Source: Nitrospiraceae bacterium
Lineage (GTDB): Bacteria > Nitrospirota > Thermodesulfovibrionia > Thermodesulfovibrionales > UBA1546
Assembly: GCA_003599795.1 (NCBI GenBank)
Contig: QZJQ01000042.1
Coordinates: 1 to 34,737, forward strand
Reading direction: 5' to 3'
Length of the DNA: 34,737 nucleotides
Part shown: one piece after another, positions 1-8,318 of the stretch
Layout: every line of letters starts with the position of its first letter
Position numbering within the stretch: the first letter of the stretch is position 1
The notes under the pieces: model-generated
The model's database searches: none
Told to the model about the DNA's origin: nothing
What the model saw: the letters and a program-made list of their open reading frames with translations, nothing else
Made by a program: the position numbers and the translations under genes

Positions 1-750
1 ACTTATGATATTGAAGGGATTGACTCGGCCCATAAACTTGCGATACTTGCATCGCTGGCATATGACATACCTCTTTCATTTAATGATGTTTATAAAGAGG
101 GCATAACCAGAATAACCTCTCAGGACATCGGCTTTGCAGGAGATCTGGGTTATAAGATAAAACTTCTTGCTATTGCAAAGGCTTCTGACAACAGAGTGGA
201 ACTCAGGGTTCATCCGACAATGGTTCCAAAGGATTATCTTATATCAAAGGTTGACGGTGTTTTCAATGCAATTTATGTGCAGGGAGACGCTGTAGGCGAC
301 ACCCTCTACTATGGAAGAGGCGCAGGCGATATGCCGACAGGAAGCGCGGTTGTAAGTGATGTTGTAGATATAGGGAAAAGAATCATGATACATGATACAG
401 GATACAAGATTCAGGATAAAAAATATCATGCATCGTGCATCGTGCATCGTGCATCATCAGCGCTTAAAATCAAAAAGATAGAAGACATTGAGGCTATGTA
501 TTATTTTAGGTTTACGGCATTTGACAAGCCGGGCGTTCTCTCAAACATCTCAGGTGTTCTCGGAAAGTTTAATATAAGCATAACATCTGTTATTCAGAAG
601 GGCAGGCGTCTCGGAGAGGCTGTTCCTCTGATTGTTCTTACCCATACGGCAAAAGAAAAAGATGTTGTTAGCGCTGTTGCGGAGATTGACAGGCTTTCCG
701 TTGTCGCTGACAAAACGCTCTATATAAGAGTTGAAGGAAAAGAAGAATAG
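1..750 (+). CDS. hom: Homoserine dehydrogenase, C-terminal part with ACT domain (5' end outside window)
   Basis: Frame 1 is open from base 1 (TYDIEGIDSAHKLAILASLAYDIPL...ITSQDIGFAGDLGYKIKLLAIAK...GDAVGDTLYYGRGAGDMPTGSAVVSDVVDI), the typical homoserine dehydrogenase C-terminal catalytic region, followed by an ACT domain (FTAFDKPGVLSNISGVLGKFNISI). Confidence 0.93.
   Translation, partial: TYDIEGIDSAHKLAILASLAYDIPLSFNDVYKEGITRITSQDIGFAGDLGYKIKLLAIAKASDNRVELRVHPTMVPKDYLISKVDGVFNAIYVQGDAVGDTLYYGRGAGDMPTGSAVVSDVVDIGKRIMIHDTGYKIQDKKYHASCIVHRASSALKIKKIEDIEAMYYFRFTAFDKPGVLSNISGVLGKFNISITSVIQKGRRLGEAVPLIVLTHTAKEKDVVSAVAEIDRLSVVADKTLYIRVEGKEE
384..460 (+). repeat. Bipartite heptanucleotide-period repeat element, copy A, in frame inside hom
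   Basis: CATGATAC ATGATAC AGGATAC AAGATTC AGGATAA AAAATATC ATGCATC GTGCATC GTGCATC GTGCATC ATC. Two arms of 7-nt units, roughly inverted relative to each other. A homologous copy is at 11131-11202 on the minus strand. Confidence 0.85.
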
Positions 751-813
751 CACCCCCTCAAGAAGAGGCGTTGCCTTACCTGTAAAGTGAAAGTTTAGGC
801 CTTAAAAAAAACC

Positions 814-842
814 TTGACAAATCATCTTAACTTCAATATCAT
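814..842 (+). promoter_or_regulatory. Candidate sigma70-type promoter of the hydrogenase operon
   Basis: TTGACA (814-819), 17 nt spacer, TATCAT (837-842), about 90 nt upstream of the small-subunit start. Confidence 0.5.
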
Positions 843-932
843 TTGCAATAGGTTCATAAATATTTTAAATAATTAACGACAGGGTTGCTGTTTTTATTTC
901 CTAAAAAATCAGCCAAAGGGAGGGGAAGATTT

Positions 933-2021
933 ATGGGAGAGAAAGAAGTAAGCAAGCAGTTTCTTGAAGCATTTGAATTTCAGGGTATCAAGAGAAGGGA
1001 GTTTCTGAAGTTTTGCGGCGCTACTGCAGCCCTTCTTGGATTGTCAGAGTTATACATTCCTAAAATTGCCGCAGCCATTGAAAAGGCAGCTAAACGGCCG
1101 CCTGTTGTATGGCTTAATTTTGCATCGGATTCCGGCTGCACAGAGGCTCTCATCAAGGCAACATATCCGAATGCCGCTGACCTTGTTCTGGATATTCTGA
1201 GCATTGATTACAATGAGACAATCATGGCTGCCGCAGGAAAACAGAGCGAGGAAATAAGAGAGAAATCAAGAAAGGCCGGAGGGTATATCCTCATAGTAGA
1301 AGGCGGAGTTCCTACAAAAAAAGGACACGGCATGATCGCAGGCAAAGAGATGCTTGATATCCTTAAGGAGATGGCAGCGCCTGCCGTTGCAATTATAGCC
1401 GTCGGAAGCTGCGCCACATTTGGGGGCGTGCCTGCGGCAAAACCCAATCCGTCTCAGATTATAGGCGTTACAGAGGCTCTTAAGAAGGCCGGAGTAAAAA
1501 AAGCAGTTGTCAACCTGGACCTCTGCCCTGTTAATGTGGAATATCTTGTAGGGGTGGTTGTCAATTATCTGCTCCTCGGCAAACTCCCTGAGCTTGACAG
1601 CTTCGGGCGTCCCAAGATGTTCTACGGTCAGACAATACACGACAATTGTGAGCGCAGGGCGCATTTTGATGCAGGCAGATTCGTAGAGAGATTCGGTTCT
1701 AACGAAGAGGCTCTGGGATATTGCTTATATAAAATGGGGTGCAAGGGTCCTATGACTTATTCTGCATGCCCTAAGGTTCAGTATAACGACAGGGTTAGCT
1801 GGTGCATAAAGGCCGGCGCTCCGTGTATCGGCTGTGCTGAACATGATTGGCCTGATAAGTTTGCAGGATTTTATAACAGGCTGCCTGACGTAAAACTGCC
1901 CGGCATACAGGCAACGGCAGATAAGATTGGAGCAGTAGCCGGTGTTGCAACTGCAGTAGGCATTGCGGCTCATGCCATTGCATCGTCTGGCAGGGCAAAA
2001 AAAGCGGGAGGTGAAAAATAA
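933..2021 (+). CDS. [NiFe] hydrogenase small subunit, Tat-exported, with C-terminal membrane anchor
   Basis: Twin-arginine motif KRREFLKFCG; IHDNCERRAHFDAGRFVERFG, GYCLYKMGCKGPMTYSACP and WCIKAGAPCIGC Fe-S motifs; hydrophobic C-terminal helix. Start placed at ATG 933 (GGGAGGGG upstream) rather than the ORF-track start at 885. Confidence 0.93.
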   Translation: MGEKEVSKQFLEAFEFQGIKRREFLKFCGATAALLGLSELYIPKIAAAIEKAAKRPPVVWLNFASDSGCTEALIKATYPNAADLVLDILSIDYNETIMAAAGKQSEEIREKSRKAGGYILIVEGGVPTKKGHGMIAGKEMLDILKEMAAPAVAIIAVGSCATFGGVPAAKPNPSQIIGVTEALKKAGVKKAVVNLDLCPVNVEYLVGVVVNYLLLGKLPELDSFGRPKMFYGQTIHDNCERRAHFDAGRFVERFGSNEEALGYCLYKMGCKGPMTYSACPKVQYNDRVSWCIKAGAPCIGCAEHDWPDKFAGFYNRLPDVKLPGIQATADKIGAVAGVATAVGIAAHAIASSGRAKKAGGEK

Positions 2022-3613
2022 TGGCAAAGATAACAATAGACCCTTTTACAAGGATAGAGGGACATTTAAAAATTGATGTTGAGATTGAGGGCGGGAAAGT
2101 TAAAGACGCATGGACCAGCGGCACGCTGTTCAGGGGATTTGAGATAATCCTGAAAGGCAGGGACCCGAGAGACGCCTGGCATCTTACCCAGAGAATCTGC
2201 GGGGTATGCCCGACATCGCACGGACATACATCTTCAATGAGCATGGATGACGCGTTTAAGGTTAAGCCTCCTGACAATGGAAGAATAATCAGGAATATAA
2301 TTGAAGGCTGCCAGTTTGTTCACTCTCACATACTCTGGTTTTATCATCTTGCCGCTCTTGATTATGTTGATGTTGTTGCTGCGCTTAAAGCCCAGCCCAA
2401 AGAAGCATCGCTTAAAAAAGTTCAGGCAAAACTAAAATCCTTTGTTGAATCAGGACAGCTCGGCCCCTTTGCAAACGGATACTGGGGACATCCCGCGTAC
2501 AAGCTTCCTCCTGATTTAAATTTGCTTGCTGTTGCTCATTACCTTGAGGCTCTGGATATGCAGGCAAAGGCGTCGCACCTCAGTGCGCTCTTCGGCGGAA
2601 GGATGCCTATGACAATGACAAGCCCTCCCGGAGGCACAACCAAGGTTCCTACTGTTGATGATATTGCCAATTATCTTTTCAGAGTAAAAGAATTGCAGGA
2701 CTGGATAGACAATGTCTATGTTCCTGATGTGCTTGCAGTGGCCCCTTATTATCTTGACTATGCAGGGGTGGGCAAGGGACATGCGAATTTCCTGTCATGG
2801 GGAGTTTTTGAGGATGCATCCTTTGATCCTAAGAAGAGGCTTTTGCCGAGAGGAGCCATATTTGCCGACAGCTTCCCGAAGGTGCATGACGCAAAACCGG
2901 AAGATGTGGCAGAACATACATCACACAGCTGGTATAAAGGCGCTAAGCCCCTGAATCCGAGCAATGGCGAGACAGACCCGGAATATACGGGCTATGACCC
3001 TAATAAAAAATATACATGGGCCAAGGCGCCAAGATTGAAAGATAAGCCAATGGAGGTCGGCGCCCTTGCAAGAATGCTCGTGGCATATGCGTCAGGCCAG
3101 CCGACAGCAAAAAAATTAATTGACAGCACATTGGCTGCAATCGGTCATGCAGGAAAGCCGCAGGTTCTCCTTGGAGTGGTAGGCAGGATTGCCGCCCGCG
3201 TGCTTGAATGCAAGATGGTTGCTGATTCGATGTATCAGTGGGGAGTTGATATTGTAGAGAATATCAAAAAAGGCAAGGCAGAGGTTTATACGCCGTACGA
3301 AATACCTGACAAGGCAAAAGGCATCGGGCTATGGGAAGCCCCCAGAGGCGCGCTCGGGCATTGGATAGATGTTGACGGGAAAAAGATTAAAAACTATCAG
3401 TGCGTTGTGCCTACGACATGGAACGTCTGCCCGAGGGATGACAAAGGCGTAAGGGGACCGATTGAGGAGGCTCTTGTTGGAACATCAGTAGTCAATCCTG
3501 AGAAACCTCTTGAGGTATTAAGGGTTGTGCATTCATTTGATCCGTGTCTTGCATGCACAGTCCACGTGATACATCCCGAATCCAACAGGATAATGGAATT
3601 TAAAGTATCATAG
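2021..3613 (+). CDS. [NiFe] hydrogenase large (catalytic) subunit
   Basis: L1 motif RICGVCPTSHG and L2 motif DPCLACTVHV with a short C-terminal extension; start overlaps the small-subunit stop (TAATG). Confidence 0.96.
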   Translation: MAKITIDPFTRIEGHLKIDVEIEGGKVKDAWTSGTLFRGFEIILKGRDPRDAWHLTQRICGVCPTSHGHTSSMSMDDAFKVKPPDNGRIIRNIIEGCQFVHSHILWFYHLAALDYVDVVAALKAQPKEASLKKVQAKLKSFVESGQLGPFANGYWGHPAYKLPPDLNLLAVAHYLEALDMQAKASHLSALFGGRMPMTMTSPPGGTTKVPTVDDIANYLFRVKELQDWIDNVYVPDVLAVAPYYLDYAGVGKGHANFLSWGVFEDASFDPKKRLLPRGAIFADSFPKVHDAKPEDVAEHTSHSWYKGAKPLNPSNGETDPEYTGYDPNKKYTWAKAPRLKDKPMEVGALARMLVAYASGQPTAKKLIDSTLAAIGHAGKPQVLLGVVGRIAARVLECKMVADSMYQWGVDIVENIKKGKAEVYTPYEIPDKAKGIGLWEAPRGALGHWIDVDGKKIKNYQCVVPTTWNVCPRDDKGVRGPIEEALVGTSVVNPEKPLEVLRVVHSFDPCLACTVHVIHPESNRIMEFKVS

Positions 3614-3622
3614 GGAGGCGAT

Positions 3623-4267
3623 ATGGCAAATGAACTAAAATATGAATGGAGTTTAGCGTATAGGGTTGAACATTGGGTCAGAGTTATCGCCATAGCTGTG
3701 CTTGTATTCACAGGTTTCTACATCCACTGGCCGTTTATCACCGGAGGCGCTGAAGGCGCGGTGATGTCATGGATGAGGTTTTTCCACTCTGTTGCCGCGT
3801 ATGCCCTTGTTCTGGGCCTTATCGTAAGGGTGTACATGGCGCTTAACTCCACATTTGACAGAGACTGGAAAGATTTCAGCATAACCAAAAACCTGAAAGA
3901 CCTTCCTGATATGCTCGCTTACTATCTCTTTGTAAATGATACACATAAAGATTACAGGAAGTATAATCCGCTTCAGGCATTAGCCTATCTCTTTATTGCA
4001 GCGCTGATTATCTTCACAACACTCACAGGCGCGGCTCTTTATAAGGGCAATGCATTCGGGTTTATTAACGCAGCGGAGAGCTTCAGATGGGTTAATACAA
4101 TGCTCGGCGGCGAATCCTACACGAGGATATGGCACTTCCTGTCAATGTGGGTTTTCCTTATCTTTGTTGGCGTGCATGTTTATATGAGCCTGCTTCAGGC
4201 AGCAGTCAATAAGGATAAGACCTTCATGTCAATATTCACAGGATATAAACTCAAAAAGACTTCCTGA
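3623..4267 (+). CDS. Ni/Fe-hydrogenase b-type cytochrome subunit
   Basis: Operonic position and four predicted TM segments with His-containing helices (YRVEHWVRVIAIAVLVFTGFYIHWPF; WHFLSMWVFLIFVGVHVYMS). Confidence 0.9.
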   Translation: MANELKYEWSLAYRVEHWVRVIAIAVLVFTGFYIHWPFITGGAEGAVMSWMRFFHSVAAYALVLGLIVRVYMALNSTFDRDWKDFSITKNLKDLPDMLAYYLFVNDTHKDYRKYNPLQALAYLFIAALIIFTTLTGAALYKGNAFGFINAAESFRWVNTMLGGESYTRIWHFLSMWVFLIFVGVHVYMSLLQAAVNKDKTFMSIFTGYKLKKTS

Positions 4268-4770
4268 TGACTGAAAAAGAAAGCGGGGGAGGCAATGTTC
4301 CTCCCCCAAAAGTCTTAATACTCGGCGTCGGCAATCTTTTGCTTAAAGACGACGGCTTCGGAGTGCATTTAATTAAAGACTTTGAAGGCGCCCGCTTTCC
4401 TGAAAATATCCGGATACTGGAAGCCGGCACTGTAAGCCATCAGCTGATTCCGCTGTTTCACGAAATTGATTATCTGATTGTGATAGATGCGGTAGAGGCA
4501 GGCGACGTTCCCGGGTCCATATTCCGGTTTTCCCCTGATGATATTAATTTTAAATCAGAACAAAAATTATCACTTCACCAGATAAGCCTCACAGACGTAC
4601 TTCAGATGGCTGCGCTTACAGGCGCAAAGCCCAAAACAGTGATTATAGCCGTGCAGCCCAAAGACATTTCAGAATGGGGGATTGAATTATCCGATGAAGT
4701 CAGAAGGGCAATGCCTAAGGTCAAAGAACTTGTTTTTGAAGAGCTTGAGAAAATAAATGCTATTAACTGA
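4267..4770 (+). CDS. Hydrogenase maturation endopeptidase (HyaD/HybD/HupD family)
   Basis: LILGVGNLLLKDDGFGVHLI...ILEAGTVSHQLIPLFHEIDYLIVIDAVEAGDVPGSIFRF; family-typical N-terminal GVGN(x)LxxDDGxG motif. Confidence 0.92.
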   Translation: MTEKESGGGNVPPPKVLILGVGNLLLKDDGFGVHLIKDFEGARFPENIRILEAGTVSHQLIPLFHEIDYLIVIDAVEAGDVPGSIFRFSPDDINFKSEQKLSLHQISLTDVLQMAALTGAKPKTVIIAVQPKDISEWGIELSDEVRRAMPKVKELVFEELEKINAIN

Positions 4771-4790
4771 AAAATGGTATAATTATAAAA

Positions 4791-5024
4791 ATGTGTCTTG
4801 CTGTTCCATCTAAAATAATTAATATTCAGGATTTAAACGCCACTGTTGAGGTTTATGGCGCCCGGCGCAGTGTAAGCCTTCTGCTGATGCCTGACGATGC
4901 ACAGATTGGAGACTTTGTGCTCGTGCATGCAGGGTTTGCCATACAGAAAGTGGATGAGGATGCCGCTGAAGAGGCGCTGAAATACATAAAACAAATTATG
5001 GATGAAACAGGCGAACGTTTATGA
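4791..5024 (+). CDS. hypC: HypC/HybG/HupF family hydrogenase assembly chaperone
   Basis: MCLAVPSKI start with conserved Cys2, small size and DFVLVHAGFAIQKVDEDAAEE. Confidence 0.93.
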   Translation: MCLAVPSKIINIQDLNATVEVYGARRSVSLLLMPDDAQIGDFVLVHAGFAIQKVDEDAAEEALKYIKQIMDETGERL

Positions 5025-5203
5025 CCCTAAAATTTTAATTTGACATTGACAAAGCTGCGCTAATAGGTGGATACTATATGAGAATAATCCTATGGATGCC
5101 CATCAAGTCCAACAAGGAGGTGACGGATCAAGATAGTGAAAATATTCGGCAGTTTTACTTATCCGGCTTATCAAGACAAAAAATAAAAAACGGGGAGGAA
5201 ATA

Positions 5204-6307
5204 ATGAAAAGAGTTTTAGTTTTGGCAGTAGCAGTAGCTCTTGTATTTGCAGGCTATCTGGCCTTTACCACAGTTGATTCCAAGACACCCTCGCTTGTCG
5301 CAGCAGCAAAGACTTATTCAGGCACCCTTTATGTTGCAGGAATGGGCGGACATTTTGCAAAGGCAGATATAACCATTGACCCTAATGACAGTAACAATCC
5401 GATAAAGATGAATAACCTTGACAGAATTGTTATCGGAGACAAAGTTACTCACGCCACACATGATGCAAGGGTTGACTCAAACGACAAGAATATAATGTTC
5501 TGGTCAACGTTTAAGGCCGACAAAAGCGGCATGCTTCATGTCGGAAAAACCGATTTGAAAACAGGCGAAAAAATCACTGATGTAACAATTGGAATTGACA
5601 AGAGGGCAAAGGGCCCGGCTCCTATGTATTGCGCATCAGGACAGTCCAAGACATCTTTCATGCCTATGACAATGGCAGGAGAAGCCTATATTGATGTATT
5701 TGACAAGGCAACAATGAAGCACAAGCACCGCGTATTCCTTGACGGCATAGGATACAAGAAGGGCACATACCAGTTCTTCCACGGAATTAATTCACCTGAT
5801 ATGAAGCATTTTCTCGTTGCCATTAATATGCTTGGCGCAGACGGCAAGCCATCAGGCAAGGTAGAGCTTGTAGTCCTGGATCTTGCAGAGCTTGAAAAAG
5901 GCAAGGCAAAAATGATAACAGGCAAGACCCTCACCGGCGAGCCCGGAAAGACCATTTCATTCAGGCAGTTCTACACCAATGACGGCAAGTATATTCTCCA
6001 GTCAGGCAGAGACAGAATGTTCCTTCTGGACGCAAAGACACTGGAGCTTCTTGACGAAGAAATGGTAAAAGGCGAAAACCACGATGTAATGCCGACTCCT
6101 GACGGCAAATATGCAGTTCTTACATTAAGAGAGACCTTTGCAGACAATAAAGAAGGCCCTGGCATTCAGGACGGCACTGTCCAGCTCTATGACGTTACAG
6201 CAAAAAAACTCGTAGGGAAATCCGTTTCAGTATGCGCAGCCTGCCACAACAATATTGGAATTAAAGGCAATGCAGTACTCTGCGGCTTAGACGGTAACTG
6301 GAAATAA
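5204..6307 (+). CDS. Predicted exported beta-propeller-like protein with a C-terminal CXXCH heme c motif
   Basis: Signal peptide MKRVLVLAVAVALVFAGYLAF after GGGGAGG; repeated propeller-like blades (GKYILQSGRDRMFLLDAKTLELLDEE; PDGKYAVLTLRE; GTVQLYDVTAKKLVG); VCAACHN near the C-terminus. ORF-track start at 5078 is probably too early. Confidence 0.7.
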   Translation: MKRVLVLAVAVALVFAGYLAFTTVDSKTPSLVAAAKTYSGTLYVAGMGGHFAKADITIDPNDSNNPIKMNNLDRIVIGDKVTHATHDARVDSNDKNIMFWSTFKADKSGMLHVGKTDLKTGEKITDVTIGIDKRAKGPAPMYCASGQSKTSFMPMTMAGEAYIDVFDKATMKHKHRVFLDGIGYKKGTYQFFHGINSPDMKHFLVAINMLGADGKPSGKVELVVLDLAELEKGKAKMITGKTLTGEPGKTISFRQFYTNDGKYILQSGRDRMFLLDAKTLELLDEEMVKGENHDVMPTPDGKYAVLTLRETFADNKEGPGIQDGTVQLYDVTAKKLVGKSVSVCAACHNNIGIKGNAVLCGLDGNWK

Positions 6308-6355
6308 GCAAAAAACAAACAGACTTTAAAATATAAGTCAAAAAGTGTTAATATA

Positions 6356-6389
6356 GAGCGGGCATTGAGAGATGCCCGCTCTTTTTTTT
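6356..6389 (+). terminator. Rho-independent terminator
   Basis: Perfect 10-bp stem GAGCGGGCAT / ATGCCCGCTC with 6-nt loop TGAGAG followed by T8. Confidence 0.93.
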
Positions 6390-6407
6390 GTGATTGGCAA
6401 GGTATTA

Positions 6408-7601
6408 ATGACTAAATTTAACTTTACAGTTGTTGCATTAAAAAATCTTAAAAGGAAGCCTTTCAGAACAGGGGTTCTGGTCTTTGCTATTTCACTGCTC
6501 GTTTCCCTCATAATATTCTCTCTTTCTTTTATTGCAAGCGTGAGCTCAAGCATCAAAAAAGCGTCTGACAGGCTTGGAGCGGATTTAATAGTTGTCCCCA
6601 TTGGCGCCAGGGGCTATGCAGAGGCATTTTTGCTTGAATCAAAGAAGGCGGAATTTTACATGAATAAAAACCTCATAGACCGGGTCAAAAAGATAGAGGG
6701 CATAGAAGCGCTTACATACCAGATATATCTCTCAACAATCGGCGGCGTATGCTGTGACGTGGAGGCCACGAGAATCATAGCATTTGACCAGGAGTCAGAT
6801 TTTATAGTGAAACCATGGCTCAAAAAGGCAATTGGCCGCGGCCTCAACAAGGGCGAGGCAATCGCGGGATATGAGACAAATTTCAATCTCGGAGTTGAAC
6901 TGCTTGACCTTGAAACAACTATATTTCATAACAAGTTTAAAGTTGTCGGCGTGCTTGAAAAAACAGGTACAGCGCTTGATAATGCCTTGGTAATGACCGA
7001 GGAAAATATTAAAGATATTGTCGGAAGCGGCAAGTCTCCGATTAACGAAGGACAAATCTCACTCATATTTACTAAAGTTAAAAAAGGCTTTGACCCGTAT
7101 GAGGTTGGGAGAACCGTTGAAGGCAATATCGTTGAAGTTGATGTTGTTGCAAGAAGCGATATGGGGAAAGAGATTTTAGGCACGCTCAAGGACATAAATA
7201 AAATATTTCTGCTGTCAATTGTACTGTCTTCCATCCTTGCCGTGTTCCTTGTCTGGGCGATATTTTCTGCTATTGCAAATGAGCGCTCAAGGGAAGTCGG
7301 CATCATGAGGGCAGTGGGAGCAAATGAATCTCATATAGTAAAGCTTTTTATAATTGAAGTATTTTTTATAGGGCTGGCAGGCAGTCTTATCGGCCTTGCG
7401 GTCGGTACATCAGTTTCCTTATCGCTTGCAAGAGGTTTTAAGCTCCTTAAAAATATTTCTGCCAGCCTTACTGTATTGCAGCAGGCGGAAATAGCAGTGG
7501 CAGGCCTGCTTATCGGAATCATCATCTGTATAGCCGGAGCTTTAATGCCCATAAACCGCATAAAAAAATTGGAACCCCTGCTTGCAATAAAAGAGGAGTG
7601 A
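6408..7601 (+). CDS. ABC transporter permease, MacB/FtsX (LolC/E-like) family
   Basis: N-terminal TM segment, large extracytoplasmic domain, then three C-terminal TM segments with SREVGIMRAVGANESHIVKLFIIEV. The ORF-track start 6372 lies in the terminator stem; ATG 6408 (MTKFNFTVVALKNLKRKPFRT) is preferred. Confidence 0.9.
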   Translation: MTKFNFTVVALKNLKRKPFRTGVLVFAISLLVSLIIFSLSFIASVSSSIKKASDRLGADLIVVPIGARGYAEAFLLESKKAEFYMNKNLIDRVKKIEGIEALTYQIYLSTIGGVCCDVEATRIIAFDQESDFIVKPWLKKAIGRGLNKGEAIAGYETNFNLGVELLDLETTIFHNKFKVVGVLEKTGTALDNALVMTEENIKDIVGSGKSPINEGQISLIFTKVKKGFDPYEVGRTVEGNIVEVDVVARSDMGKEILGTLKDINKIFLLSIVLSSILAVFLVWAIFSAIANERSREVGIMRAVGANESHIVKLFIIEVFFIGLAGSLIGLAVGTSVSLSLARGFKLLKNISASLTVLQQAEIAVAGLLIGIIICIAGALMPINRIKKLEPLLAIKEE

Positions 7602-7602
7602 T

Positions 7603-8307
7603 ATGCCGCAGATAGAGATTGCAGAGCTTACAAAAATTTATTCTGTTGACAGGTCGGTAATAACGGCTGCGGATAATATCTCGCTGAAGATAGAGAAGGG
7701 CGAATTTATATCCATTGTCGGGCATTCAGGTTCAGGCAAAACAACCCTGCTTTCCTTGATAGGCGGCATAATACGTCCTACATCCGGAAGAGTCCTGTAC
7801 GAGGGCACGGATATATGCTCGCTTGGCGACGAGAAATTATCAGAGTACAGGAATGAAAAAATAGGATTTATGTTTCAGTTCGCAAGCCTGCTGCCTATTC
7901 TGACTGCGAAGGAGAATGTTCTTCTTCCCGGGCTTTTTGGCTCTCAAAAGAATATGACGAATGAAAGAAAGGCAATGGAATTTCTTGAGATGGTGGGAAT
8001 CGGAGACAGGGCCAATGCATATCCTTCGCAGCTTTCAGGGGGACAGCAGAGGAGGGTGGCTATTGCGCGCGCCCTTATGAATGAGCCCGATGTAATACTT
8101 GCCGATGAGCCTACAGGAGATCTTGACGAAGAGACAGAGGCAGAAATAATGGAATTATTCAAGGAACTCAACAGAGAAAAGAAAGTCACCTTTGTCTTCA
8201 TAACACACAGCCTTGATCTTGCAAAACAAGCGGGAAAACAGTTAAGGATGAGCCGCGGCAAGCTTGCAGTTTCAGAGGCAGAGCCGCTGTGCGCCCCTGC
8301 CTTATAA
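7603..8307 (+). CDS. ABC transporter ATP-binding protein, LolD/MacB-type
   Basis: Intact Walker A GHSGSGKTTL, signature LSGGQQRRVAIARAL, Walker B VILADEPTGDLD, H-loop ITHSLD. Confidence 0.95.
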   Translation: MPQIEIAELTKIYSVDRSVITAADNISLKIEKGEFISIVGHSGSGKTTLLSLIGGIIRPTSGRVLYEGTDICSLGDEKLSEYRNEKIGFMFQFASLLPILTAKENVLLPGLFGSQKNMTNERKAMEFLEMVGIGDRANAYPSQLSGGQQRRVAIARALMNEPDVILADEPTGDLDEETEAEIMELFKELNREKKVTFVFITHSLDLAKQAGKQLRMSRGKLAVSEAEPLCAPAL

Positions 8308-8318
8308 GCTATTCTTTC

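Noticed and set aside
885-932. Upstream start for the hydrogenase small subunit
   Set aside because: ATG 933 has a strong RBS (GGGAGGGG) and places the twin-arginine motif at a normal distance.
1795-2277. Antisense ORF (160 aa, minus strand) across the hydrogenase small/large junction
   Set aside because: Shadow ORF of well-supported hydrogenase genes; no domain, RBS or conservation argument.
6372-6407. ORF-track N-terminal extension MPALFFVIGKVL of the ABC permease
   Set aside because: The 'ATG' at 6372 is the right arm of a perfect terminator stem followed by T8; the start at 6408 is far more plausible.
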